DNA from: Sphingomonas sp. BAUL-RG-20F-R05-02
GTDB taxonomy: Bacteria > Pseudomonadota > Alphaproteobacteria > Sphingomonadales > Sphingomonadaceae
NCBI RefSeq assembly: GCF_022662305.1
Contig: NZ_JAKNQH010000001.1
Coordinates: 62,001-126,000 of the forward strand
DNA: 64,000 bases
Direction: 5' to 3'
The position numbers were made by a program, and so were the translations under genes. Below are positions 16,694-25,285 of this stretch, one piece after another. Within the stretch, counting starts at the first letter, position 1, and every line of letters starts with the position of its first letter. The notes below the pieces were generated by a model. The model saw only the letters and a list, made by a program, of their open reading frames with translations. It was not told the DNA's origin and did no database searches.

Positions 16694-18078
16694 ACAAGCG
16701 TACCGCAATCCTGGCCGCGGCGGCTTCTGCCTCGCTCGCGCTGAGCGGCTGTGCCGCGCTAAAAGGCGGCGGGCGTCACAAGACCCCGACGTTAGGCGAG
16801 CGCATCCCGATCCTCGCCTCCGAAAGCGCGGCGGACGCGGACAAGACCATCGCCGATGTGCAGGTCACGCTGCCGGAGCCGACCGTCAACGACAGTTGGG
16901 CGCAGCCCGGCGGCAGCGCGGCCAAGTCGCTAGGTCAGCTTGCGCTTGGCACCGCGCTCACCCGGCAGTGGACCGCGCAGATCGACGGCGGATCGAACCG
17001 GCAGCGCTTCGGCTCCGCGCCGATCGTGGCGGATGGCAAGTTGTTCGCGGTCGATGTCGACGCCACCATTCACGCGTTCGACGCCACGACTGGCGCCAAG
17101 ATGTGGACTGCCGATATCGCGGCGGGTTCGAAGAAGAAGAACCGCGCGGCTCGCTTCGGCGGCGGCGCGAGCTTCGATGACGGCAAGATCTTTGCGACCG
17201 ATGGCCTTGGTGACGTCGTCGCGTTCAACGCCAAGGACGGCAAGGAGTTGTGGCGGGTCCGCCCGGGCGGACCGCTGCGCAACGCGCCGGCGGTGGCACT
17301 CGGCCAATTGTATGTGCTGACGCAGGATAATCAGCTTTACGCGCTGTCGCAGGCGGATGGCTCGGTGGTGTGGACCGGTTCGGGCTCCCTCGAAACGCAG
17401 GGTGTGTTCGGCGTGGCCGCACCGGCGGTGGCGCAAGGTACGGTGATCGCCGGCTTCTCGTCCGGCGAGTTGACTGCCTATCGTTACGAGAACGGTCGCA
17501 CGCTGTGGCAGGATGCGCTGTCGCGCTCCAGCATCTCGACCTCGGTATCGTCGCTTGCCGATATTGATGCCGATCCGGTGATCGATCGTGGCACGGTGTT
17601 CGCGGTCGGGCAGGGCGGCCGCACCGTCGCGCTGGAGATCAACTCCGGCCAGCGTCAGTGGGAGCAGAACTTCGCCGGTATTTCAACGCCGTGGGTTGCG
17701 GGTGAGTGGCTGTTCCTGGTGACCGACGACGCGCGTCTGGTCTGCTTGGCGCGTTCGACCGGCAAGGTGCGGTGGATCAGCCAGCTCCAGCATTACAAGA
17801 GCGACAAGGTCGTTGCGGACGATGTCGCTCCGACTGACAAGAAGAAGAAAAAGAAGAAGGAAAAGCACAAGAACCCGATCACGTGGTTCGGCCCGGTGCT
17901 GGCTGGCGGACGGCTGGTGCTGACCAACTCGCTCGGCCAGATCGTGTCCGCCGCGCCGGAGACGGGGAAAGTGGTGTCGTCGATCAACGCAAAACAGAGC
18001 TTCACGCTGCCGCCGATCGTGGCGAATCAGACGCTCTATGTGCTCGATCAGAAAGGCCATGTGGTCGCCTATAAGTGA
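16690..18078 (+). CDS. bamB: Outer membrane assembly lipoprotein BamB
   Basis: PQQ-like beta-propeller lipoprotein of the BAM complex that inserts outer membrane proteins. The signal AAAASASLALSGC gives lipidated Cys ~21. Propeller blades are marked by repeats such as LFAVDVDATIHAFDATTGAK, VVAFNAKDGKELWRVRPGG, LYALSQADGSVVWTGSG and TVALEINSGQRQWEQNFAG. At 462 residues it is longer than E. coli BamB (about 390), partly because of a lysine-rich insert around residues 380-397 (DKKKKKKKEKHKN). Gene order between a YfgM-like protein and der supports the call. Confidence 0.93.
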   Translation: MNKRTAILAAAASASLALSGCAALKGGGRHKTPTLGERIPILASESAADADKTIADVQVTLPEPTVNDSWAQPGGSAAKSLGQLALGTALTRQWTAQIDGGSNRQRFGSAPIVADGKLFAVDVDATIHAFDATTGAKMWTADIAAGSKKKNRAARFGGGASFDDGKIFATDGLGDVVAFNAKDGKELWRVRPGGPLRNAPAVALGQLYVLTQDNQLYALSQADGSVVWTGSGSLETQGVFGVAAPAVAQGTVIAGFSSGELTAYRYENGRTLWQDALSRSSISTSVSSLADIDADPVIDRGTVFAVGQGGRTVALEINSGQRQWEQNFAGISTPWVAGEWLFLVTDDARLVCLARSTGKVRWISQLQHYKSDKVVADDVAPTDKKKKKKKEKHKNPITWFGPVLAGGRLVLTNSLGQIVSAAPETGKVVSSINAKQSFTLPPIVANQTLYVLDQKGHVVAYK

Positions 18079-18272
18079 CGGCGGGGCGATGCTGTTCGCG
18101 ACCGGAAGCCGCTGGCTGCTGAGCGGGCGGGTGTAGATCGACGCGAGCACCGAGCAGATGCTCCGCCGCATCGCTGGTGCGGACGGGTCGTCCCGCGCGG
18201 ATTCAGGCAACGTCGGGCGGCACGAAGCGCCTCGGGGGTGACGAAGCCGTGCGCGTGCCGTAAGGGAGCGCG

Positions 18273-19634
18273 ATGCCTAACCTCCCCGTGGTCGCGATTA
18301 TCGGCCGGCCGAATGTCGGTAAATCGACCCTGTTCAACCGCCTCGTCGGCAAGAAGCTCGCGCTGGTCGACGATCGTCCCGGTGTGACCCGTGATCGCCG
18401 CGAGGGCGATGCCTCATTGATCGGGCTCGACTTCCGCGTGATCGACACCGCCGGCTATGAGGATCAGGACGCCGCCTCGCTCCCTGGTCGGATGCGGCAG
18501 CAGACCGAGGCCGCCGTCGCGCAGGCCGACGTCGCGTTGTTCTTGATCGACGCGCGTGCCGGCATCGTTCCGCTCGATGAGGAGATCGCGCGGTGGCTTC
18601 GAGGTTCGACCACGCCGATCGTGCTGGTCGCCAACAAAGCCGAAGGCCGTGCAGGTGAGGCCGGCATCATCGAGGCGCTCGCGCTCGGTTTCGGCGATCC
18701 GGTCGAACTTTCCGCCGAACACGGCGAAGGCCTCAGCGAATTGTTCGAGGCGCTGCTGCCGCATGTCGAACGCGACGCGGATGCGCCGATCGAGGAAGAG
18801 CCCGAGGACGACGAGTTCTACGAACATGGGCCGCTGAAGCTTGCCATCATCGGTCGCCCGAATGCGGGCAAGTCGACACTCATCAACAAGATCCTCGGCG
18901 AGGATCGCCTCATCACCGGTCCGGAGGCCGGGATCACGCGCGATTCCATCGCGATCGATTGGTCCTGGCAAGGGCGCCCGGTTCGCCTGATCGACACGGC
19001 CGGCATGCGTAAAAAGGCGCTCGTACAAGATAAGCTCGAGAAGCTTTCGGTTGCCGACGCGCTGCACGCGATCGATTTCGCTGAAGTTGTCGTCCTGTTG
19101 CTCGACGCAACACGCGGGCTGGAGGCGCAGGATCTGCGTATCGCCGACGCCGCACTTCAGGAAGGTCGCGCGCTGATCGTCGCGATCAACAAGTGGGACG
19201 TGGCCGAGAATGGCTCCAGCCTGTTCAACGGCATCCGGGGTGCACTTGAAGACGGGCTTAGCCAGGTCAAGGGTCTGCCCGTGCTGACCGTCTCGGCGGC
19301 GACCGGCAAGGGCATCGATACGATGATCCAGGTGGCGTTCGAAACGCGTGAGGCATGGTCGCGCCGCGTCGGCACTGGCGAACTCAACCGCTGGTTTGAA
19401 AAAGCGGTCGACGCCAATCCGCCGCCGGCGCCCGGTGGCAAGCGCATCAAGCTCCGGTATCTTACCCAGGCCAAGACGCGCCCGCCCGGTTTCGTGTTGT
19501 TCGGCACGCGCGTCGACCAACTGCCGATGAGCTACCAGCGCTATCTTATCAATGGCATACGGCGCGATCTCGGCTTTGGTGCGGTTCCGGTACGGTTGAC
19601 GTTGCGGGCTCCAAAAAACCCGTTCGATCGCTAG
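18273..19634 (+). CDS. der: Ribosome biogenesis GTPase Der (EngA)
   Basis: Double-GTPase for 50S assembly. Two complete G domains are visible in 453 residues: GRPNVGKST (G1, residue ~9), DTAGYEDQD (G3) and NKAEG (G4) in the first; GRPNAGKST (~194), DTAGMRKKALV and NKWD in the second. The C-terminal KH-like domain includes KLRYLTQAKTRPPGFVLFG. The 194-base gap from bamB contains no intact gene. Length and motifs are fully standard. Confidence 0.96.
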   Translation: MPNLPVVAIIGRPNVGKSTLFNRLVGKKLALVDDRPGVTRDRREGDASLIGLDFRVIDTAGYEDQDAASLPGRMRQQTEAAVAQADVALFLIDARAGIVPLDEEIARWLRGSTTPIVLVANKAEGRAGEAGIIEALALGFGDPVELSAEHGEGLSELFEALLPHVERDADAPIEEEPEDDEFYEHGPLKLAIIGRPNAGKSTLINKILGEDRLITGPEAGITRDSIAIDWSWQGRPVRLIDTAGMRKKALVQDKLEKLSVADALHAIDFAEVVVLLLDATRGLEAQDLRIADAALQEGRALIVAINKWDVAENGSSLFNGIRGALEDGLSQVKGLPVLTVSAATGKGIDTMIQVAFETREAWSRRVGTGELNRWFEKAVDANPPPAPGGKRIKLRYLTQAKTRPPGFVLFGTRVDQLPMSYQRYLINGIRRDLGFGAVPVRLTLRAPKNPFDR

Positions 19635-19751
19635 GATGCCATAGTTGACGCGGCAGTAAGCGTGTCTCGTCAATACCTCGTTTACCGGGACCGCGTAGAA
19701 GCTTCCTATAACTATCTCGGTCACTCATGGTCGTGATGGAGGAGGTTTACA

Positions 19752-20159
19752 GTGGCGCTCGACGATCGGGATCTTGTCGACTGGACGGCGTTCGCAAGCG
19801 CGCGCAACGAGTTGGGTGCGGGCTTCGTACGTATCCTTGGCTATTTCCGCGAAGATGGCGTGAAATCCGTTGCGGCGATCGAAGCGGCGATGCGCGCGCA
19901 GAGCGCCGCCGGTCTCGTGTTGCCGGCGCACACGCTGAAGGGCGAGTCTCGGCAGTTCGGCGCCGAACCGCTCGGCATGCTGGCGGAGCGGATCGAAACG
20001 ATCGCACGGGATTGTGTCGAAAACCGTGATACGCCCGAAGAGGCGCTTGCACTGGTGGCAAGCTTACGTCCGCTGTTCGAACGCACGCTATCGGTGCTGG
20101 AGCACGAGGCGAACCCCATCGTGGCGCGGCGCGGTGGCTTCGGACGGCGTGTCGCCTAG
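19752..20159 (+). CDS. Hpt-domain phosphotransfer protein
   Basis: A 135-residue, all-helical histidine phosphotransfer protein. The phospho-accepting histidine is His60 in LPAHTLKGESRQFGAEPLG, matching the Hpt consensus AHxLKGxxxxxGA. Hpt proteins relay phosphate between receiver domains or from hybrid kinases; the partner is not evident here. The start is GTG at 19752 with a strong GGAGGAGG ribosome site at ~19738-19745. It converges with the coiled-coil membrane protein gene. It contrasts with the histidine-less Hpt-like protein at 22.6 kb. Confidence 0.87.
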   Translation: MALDDRDLVDWTAFASARNELGAGFVRILGYFREDGVKSVAAIEAAMRAQSAAGLVLPAHTLKGESRQFGAEPLGMLAERIETIARDCVENRDTPEEALALVASLRPLFERTLSVLEHEANPIVARRGGFGRRVA

Positions 20160-20199
20160 CCTTTTCCCGCACTCGCGGGAACGAAGCAGAAGCGCCGCT

Positions 20200-22509
20200 T
20201 TAACTCCGTAGCCGCTCGATCGCTTGCGCCAGCGCGACGTAGAGTTTGCCCATATCGGAAGACAGCAACGTCACGCCCATCGGCGAGCCGTCGCGCTGCG
20301 CGAGGATCGCGCGCAGCATCGCCTCGAAATCGTGGATGTAGCGGTTGACGTGATCGCGAAAGCGGTTGTCGCTGTCATACAGATGCGCGATATCTCGCGC
20401 TTCGGCTGCATCCAGCAACCGCACGGCGCGCCGGGTGAACACCCCGCGATCGCCGCGCAGATAGGCGGCCCATGCGCTGTCGGCGACTTCGGTCGAGAAG
20501 CTTTTGGCGATGTCGATCGAAGCGGAGTTGAGTGCCTCGATCAGCAGCGACACCCGGCGTGCGAAGCTGTCCTCGTCGGCCTTCTCGCGCTCGGTCCGTG
20601 CCTGGTCGATGCGGTTCTCGACGATCGTGCTGGCCTGAGAGATCGTCGCGATCTGATCGGTCAGCCGCGCCGAAATCCGGTCCGCCACGTCCGCCGCCGC
20701 CTCGGCCGCTTCGCCGATCGCGGTGAGGTGCAACTCCACCGTCGCCGATGCTGCGCGCTGCATTGCGTCGGAGGTCGCGGCCTCCAACGCCGCCGCCGCT
20801 TCGGGGATGACATCGGCGAGCGTCTCGCGCGCGCTCGCAGCGGCAGAATTCGCAGTGTCGCGCACCCGCAACAGCGCCTCCAGCAGCCGGGGCGCGGCAT
20901 CCTCGGCAAACCGGTGCGCCTGTGCGACGGTGTCGTCGACCGACGTGCCGAGTGCGGCTGCCTGTTCGGTGCTGACCGCCAGCGTGTCCTGCAACGTGCC
21001 GGCCAGCTTCTCGACCTGGTCGCGCTGGCTGGACACCACGGCGGCGATCGCCTCGATCGCGTCGTGCGTGCTCTCGGCGGCGGTGACGAGCGCGAGCAGC
21101 TCGGGCTTGGCATCGCCGACGATGCCGCGACTGGCGATGATCCGTGCATCGAGTCGCGACAGCGCAGTCGGGATCGTCTCGTCGATCTCGCGCGTCGCCG
21201 AATCGAGCGCGATGAGCAGCCGCTCCGTCGTCGCGATCGTGGTCGAGGCGATCTGCTCGCCGGTGCGGATCGTGTCGGTCATGCCCTCGGCAGATACCCG
21301 CAGCGCCTCCATCGATACCGCCAGTTCCTGCGTGTGCGCGGCATGACGATTGTGGAAGGCGTCGAACTCGCCCGACAGATGGTGGACGCCGGTGCCGAGC
21401 ATCTCGACCACTTCGCTGGTGGCGTCGCCCTGCGTGGCGAGCCGGTCGGAAATGCGGTCGATCATCGTTTCGATCACGGCGATACGTGCCGCAAGCGCCT
21501 CGGCGCTGTCGCGCGCGGCATGGTCGAGCGCGGCCTGGTTGGTGCCGAGCATCGCCAGCATCGCCTCGCCCTGCGCGGCGATCCCCTTGCGTGCTTCATC
21601 AACCGCGCCTGCCGTCCGGTCGAGCAGCGCGTCGACGGAGATCGACATATCCGCGCTGACTTGTTCCAGCCGCGCCGCCGCCGATTCGCTGGTCGCCTTC
21701 ATCCGCATCAGATTGGCGGCGAGCTTCTGTGCGGCGCCACCGGCAACCTGATCCGCCTCACGTCCGCGTTCGGTCAGCGCGGAAAGCTGCACGTCCAGCG
21801 CAGTCGCGCTTTCACTCGCGACGATCGCGGTCTGCTTGATCTGCTCGGTCAGGGTGGCGGTATCCTCCCCCGCGCCGGGCAGCATGGCGATCAGCGTCTC
21901 GAGTTCCGCGCGCGCGCTGCCGGACAGGGCGGCGAGCGCCTGCGCGTTGATCTCCGCGCGCTGGATTTCGGCGCCGATGTCGCTGCCGATACCGGCGAGT
22001 CGCAAGGTCGCGGTCTCGCCGATCGCCGCCATCGCCGCTGCCTGTTCGGAGAGTTGCTGGCGGTTATCCTCGATTTTGCGCGACAGCACCGCGATCGTGC
22101 GTTCGAGATACGCCGCTTCGGCCCGCATCGCCTGTGCGGTGCCGGCAAAGCGCGTTGCCTCGGCGCGGCTGGTGCGAAGCGCGAGCAGAAGCAGGATGCC
22201 GATCAGCGCGGGCGGCACGCACAACGCCGCAATGAAAACCGTAAGGCCCATCGGCGGCGTTGCGGCGAGATGCGGCCAACTCAGCGCGAGCATGCCGACG
22301 ACCCAGCCGAACGAAACCACCGCGCCAAGCGCGGGAAATACCCGGGCCAAGCTACGCGTGGGCGGCTCTTCGGGATCAGCAAACGTCAGCAAGTCGTCGG
22401 TAAATTCGGGAACCGCTTCGCCATTATGCTCCGTGATGTCCGCGCTGCCGCTGCTGGACGAATCTTCCGCGCCGGGGCGAAGATCAATGATGCGAGAACC
22501 CCCGTTCAT
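20200..22509 (-). CDS. Large coiled-coil membrane protein
   Basis: A 769-residue protein. After an acidic, Ser-rich cytoplasmic N-terminus come two close TM helices (residues ~57-80 and ~86-110) and then an Ala/Glu/Thr-rich helical region of about 500 residues that should form long coiled coils, resembling methyl-accepting or MukB-like helical rods without an MCP signalling hairpin I can identify. A compact C-terminal domain of about 130 residues (from FARRVSLLIEALNSASIDIA to YVALAQAIERLRS) has a distinct composition with HLYDSDNRFRDHVNRYIHDF. I recognise it only as a conserved-type sphingomonad hypothetical. Its position between two Hpt-type genes suggests a link to signalling or cell organisation, which is inference. 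Confidence 0.8.
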   Translation of the reverse strand: MNGGSRIIDLRPGAEDSSSSGSADITEHNGEAVPEFTDDLLTFADPEEPPTRSLARVFPALGAVVSFGWVVGMLALSWPHLAATPPMGLTVFIAALCVPPALIGILLLLALRTSRAEATRFAGTAQAMRAEAAYLERTIAVLSRKIEDNRQQLSEQAAAMAAIGETATLRLAGIGSDIGAEIQRAEINAQALAALSGSARAELETLIAMLPGAGEDTATLTEQIKQTAIVASESATALDVQLSALTERGREADQVAGGAAQKLAANLMRMKATSESAAARLEQVSADMSISVDALLDRTAGAVDEARKGIAAQGEAMLAMLGTNQAALDHAARDSAEALAARIAVIETMIDRISDRLATQGDATSEVVEMLGTGVHHLSGEFDAFHNRHAAHTQELAVSMEALRVSAEGMTDTIRTGEQIASTTIATTERLLIALDSATREIDETIPTALSRLDARIIASRGIVGDAKPELLALVTAAESTHDAIEAIAAVVSSQRDQVEKLAGTLQDTLAVSTEQAAALGTSVDDTVAQAHRFAEDAAPRLLEALLRVRDTANSAAASARETLADVIPEAAAALEAATSDAMQRAASATVELHLTAIGEAAEAAADVADRISARLTDQIATISQASTIVENRIDQARTEREKADEDSFARRVSLLIEALNSASIDIAKSFSTEVADSAWAAYLRGDRGVFTRRAVRLLDAAEARDIAHLYDSDNRFRDHVNRYIHDFEAMLRAILAQRDGSPMGVTLLSSDMGKLYVALAQAIERLRS

Positions 22510-22591
22510 ACGCTTCGTTTACCATGATTTGCGTGCCGGCAAAGCGAATTGCGAAACTTTGCCTTAACACGGGTCGGGCTATTCACCTCCT

Positions 22592-22885
22592 ATGGCTTAT
22601 GATCCCGGTGCAATCGATGCAACGCTCGCGGCTGCGGTAGGTGACGAACCCGCGCTGATCGCGGAGTTGCGTGGCGCGTTCCTCGACAGTGCGAACCGCG
22701 CGCTGGGTCTGCTGGAGGCGGCGCGCCGTCCCGAAGAATGGCGCCTCGCGGCCAGCAGGTTGAAAGGCCTTGCGGCGAGTTTCGGTGCGATTCGTCTGAT
22801 GGCGATTGCCGGAGAGGCTGCGGAAGCGCAGCCGATGGACGCGGCGATGGTGCGCCGGTTGCGCCGCGCGGTGGAGCGGCTCTGA
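22592..22885 (+). CDS. Hpt-like protein lacking the phosphoacceptor histidine
   Basis: A 97-residue helical protein that aligns by eye with Hpt domains: ALIAELRGAFLDSANRALGL, then AASRLKGLAASFGAIRLMAI in place of the Hpt signature AHxLKGxxxxxGA. The residue at the histidine position is Ser55 (codon AGC at 22754-22756), so it cannot be phosphorylated in the usual way. It is divergently transcribed from the coiled-coil protein (82-base gap) and heads a same-strand run with the nucleotidyltransferase-like, DUF2336 and kinase-like genes. It may be a docking or regulatory pseudo-Hpt; the assignment to the Hpt fold is inference. Confidence 0.7.
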   Translation: MAYDPGAIDATLAAAVGDEPALIAELRGAFLDSANRALGLLEAARRPEEWRLAASRLKGLAASFGAIRLMAIAGEAAEAQPMDAAMVRRLRRAVERL

Positions 22886-22958
22886 GGCGGATCGCCGCAA
22901 TCCGGCTAAGGACTGCTACCGCTTTGCCTTTGCGCGAGACTGCGCTTAAGGCCCCCCG

Positions 22959-24119
22959 ATGCTGGCAGGCCTGATTTTTGCGACTGAAGATGCTGACGAT
23001 CGTGCGGGAACGCTCGGCGAGACGTTGCCGTTCGGCGGCCTGACGCTGATCGAGTTCCAGGCGCGGCTGCTGATCGCGGCCGGTGCGACCCAGATCATCC
23101 TTGCGGTGGCCCGCATGACGCCGGGTCTGCTCGGCGCGATCAGCCGGATCGGGCGGCGCGGCGTGTCGGTCGATGCTGTGCGTACCGCGGTCGAGGCGGT
23201 CGAGCAGCTTCACCCGCTCGCGCGCGTGCTGGTGGTGGCTGACGGGCTGGTCACGACCGGCGATACCGTCGCGCTGCTTGCGGCGGAGCGTGGCGACGCG
23301 CTGCTGGTGACCGGCGACGCGGACCCGCAGTTCGAGCGGATCGGCGTATCGACCAACTGGGCCGGGCTCGCGCTGATCGATGTCGCGCGGATCAAGGATG
23401 TCGCGGTGATGCCGCGCGACTACGATTTCCAGTCCACCTTGTTGCGAATCGTCGCGCAGGCCGGGGCCAAGCAGATCCGCTTGCCCAAGGCGGCTGAAGC
23501 CGCGCACGGGATCGAACGCGATTCGCAGGCGCTGGCACGCTGGGGCAACGCCATTGTCGTGACGCTGATGGCGCAGCCGGATCGCTGGGCGGACCGCTAC
23601 GCCGCCGCGCTGCCGGCGGGACTCGCGCTGCCGCCGCTGCTCGCACGTGGTGCGCCGAGTTGGGCGTTCAGCCTTGGCGCGGGCGTGGTGGGGCTGGCCG
23701 GGATCGGCGCGATCCTGTCGGCATGGCTGACGGTCGGGCTGGTCCTCATCATCCTCGGGGTGCTGCTTGCCACCACCGCACACATGCTGGCCTGGTTACG
23801 GGACGAGGCCTTGCCGGCGCGCATCCTCGCCGTTGTCGGCCCGGTGCTCGGCGCGGGCAGCGTAATGGCAGTGGGTGATGCCACGCACAGCGCGCTCGGC
23901 TGGGCGCTCGCGGTGGCGGCGGTCGTCGCGGGCGTGCTCGTGGAGCGAGTCGCGCTCGCGGCGTGGCCGCGCCGCTGGTGGTCGAGCCTGACCGCTGCGC
24001 CGATCGTGATGCTGCCGTTCGCGATCGTGAGCGCGCCGCTCGCCGCGCTCGGCTGCGTCGGTCTGTATGCCGCCGCCACCCTTGCCGTGGCGATTGAGAC
24101 GCTTGTCGAAAAGCCTTAG
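22959..24119 (+). CDS. Nucleotidyltransferase-like membrane protein
   Basis: A 386-residue protein in two halves. Residues 1-220 look like a Rossmann-type nucleotidyltransferase domain (MLAGLIFATEDADDRAGTLG, LPFGGLTLIEFQARLLIAAG, LVVADGLVTTG), but the usual GxGTRL-type loop is degenerate, so catalytic activity is doubtful. Residues ~235-380 contain about five hydrophobic helices (for example LGAGVVGLAGIGAILSAWLT). I do not recognise a named family; similar proteins occur as hypotheticals in sphingomonads. It lies between the Hpt-like gene and DUF2336 on the same strand. Confidence 0.75.
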   Translation: MLAGLIFATEDADDRAGTLGETLPFGGLTLIEFQARLLIAAGATQIILAVARMTPGLLGAISRIGRRGVSVDAVRTAVEAVEQLHPLARVLVVADGLVTTGDTVALLAAERGDALLVTGDADPQFERIGVSTNWAGLALIDVARIKDVAVMPRDYDFQSTLLRIVAQAGAKQIRLPKAAEAAHGIERDSQALARWGNAIVVTLMAQPDRWADRYAAALPAGLALPPLLARGAPSWAFSLGAGVVGLAGIGAILSAWLTVGLVLIILGVLLATTAHMLAWLRDEALPARILAVVGPVLGAGSVMAVGDATHSALGWALAVAAVVAGVLVERVALAAWPRRWWSSLTAAPIVMLPFAIVSAPLAALGCVGLYAAATLAVAIETLVEKP

Positions 24120-24154
24120 GCGCGTTTTAACGATACCGCGCTAAGCATGCCGGC

Positions 24155-25285
24155 ATGTCGATCCACGCTCGCGATCCCGATACAGGCGGCACTGCGACCG
24201 CCAGCGCGCTGCTCGCCCGGGCGGCGGACGCGGAACTGCGCGCGGATCATCGGCTCGCAACGTCGATCGACGACTTCTTTCTTGCTGGCGACGGTCGGCT
24301 CGACGACCGCGTTCGCGCGCGTCTCGCCGCAACGCTGGAGGCGCTGGTCGGCGCGATCGAGGCGGCGATTCGCGCACATGCCGCACGCCTGCTCGCGGCG
24401 CGCGGGCTCACCGCGCTTGCGGTCGACGTCGGCAGCGGGGCTCCGGTGGCGCTCGACCGGCTGCTTGGCGCCGGGCTGATGCGCGATCCGGCGGTGATGC
24501 ACGAATTGATCGGCCGGGTACGCCAGACCCTGATCGCGGAGGCGCTGCCGGTCGAGGCCGCGCCGCTCGGGAGCAGCGGCAAGGCGGATCAGCCGAGCCT
24601 GCTCGCGCGGTTGTCGCGTCATGCCGATCATGTCGTCGCGACCGGCGCGGTCGCGCTGCTCGCTACCGAAAGCCGCCGCAGGGCGCCGCTGGTGGCTGGG
24701 GCCACGACCCGGACCGATCTGCCTGCCGCAATCCAGCAGCGCCTGATCTGGTGGGTCGCCGCGACCGTGCGCGAGGCGACCACGTCCGAGGGTGCCGGCA
24801 CGACCGAGCCGCTTGACCGCGCGCTCGCCGAGTCGGCGCAGCGCAGCCTCGCCGCGCATAACGAAAGCGATCGGCTGGAGGCTGCCGCTACCCGGCTCGC
24901 GATCGCACTCGATCCGCGCGCGGAGGAACTTGCCGCCCTGCTCGCCGAAGCGCTGGCGGACCAGCGTTTGTCGCTGTTCATCGCGCTGCTCGGCCATGCG
25001 CTCGGGCTGCATTATGCCGACATGCGCGACATCGTCCTCGATCCTGATGCCGAACGGTTATGGCTGGTGCTCCGCGCGCTCAAACTCGATCGTCCCGCCA
25101 TCGCCCGCATCGGTCTGGCGCTGTGCGAGGCCGATCCGCGCCGCGACGTCGAGCAGTTCGCCGACCTGCTCGATACTATCGTCGCGGTCGATCCGGCGCA
25201 GGCGCGGGCGGCCATCGCGCCGTTGCTGCTGCATCCCGAATATCGCGCCGCCGTGCTGGCGATCGCGCGTGGAGCCAAGGCATGA
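24155..25285 (+). CDS. DUF2336 domain protein
   Basis: A 376-residue, almost entirely helical protein of the DUF2336 type, common in alphaproteobacteria and built from HEAT-like repeats. Landmarks include SIDDFFLAGDGRLDDRVRAR, MRDPAVMHELIGRVRQTLIA, LARLSRHADHVVATGAVALL and LFIALLGHALGLHYADMRDI. No enzymatic motif is visible. Its stop overlaps the start of the kinase-like gene (ATGA), a tight coupling that suggests the two products act together, perhaps as a scaffold and sensor. That inference is not supported by known biochemistry. Confidence 0.85.
   Translation: MSIHARDPDTGGTATASALLARAADAELRADHRLATSIDDFFLAGDGRLDDRVRARLAATLEALVGAIEAAIRAHAARLLAARGLTALAVDVGSGAPVALDRLLGAGLMRDPAVMHELIGRVRQTLIAEALPVEAAPLGSSGKADQPSLLARLSRHADHVVATGAVALLATESRRRAPLVAGATTRTDLPAAIQQRLIWWVAATVREATTSEGAGTTEPLDRALAESAQRSLAAHNESDRLEAAATRLAIALDPRAEELAALLAEALADQRLSLFIALLGHALGLHYADMRDIVLDPDAERLWLVLRALKLDRPAIARIGLALCEADPRRDVEQFADLLDTIVAVDPAQARAAIAPLLLHPEYRAAVLAIARGAKA

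Noticed and set aside
18079..18272. Possible gene remnant between bamB and der
   Set aside because: All frames are interrupted or lack a start, and no motif is recognisable in fewer than 200 bases.
20224..22527. 767-residue open frame on the plus strand opposite the coiled-coil protein
   Set aside because: It is rich in Arg, His and Asp, has no domain signature and mirrors the codon bias of the minus-strand gene. The minus-strand protein has TM helices and heptad structure, so this is an antisense shadow.
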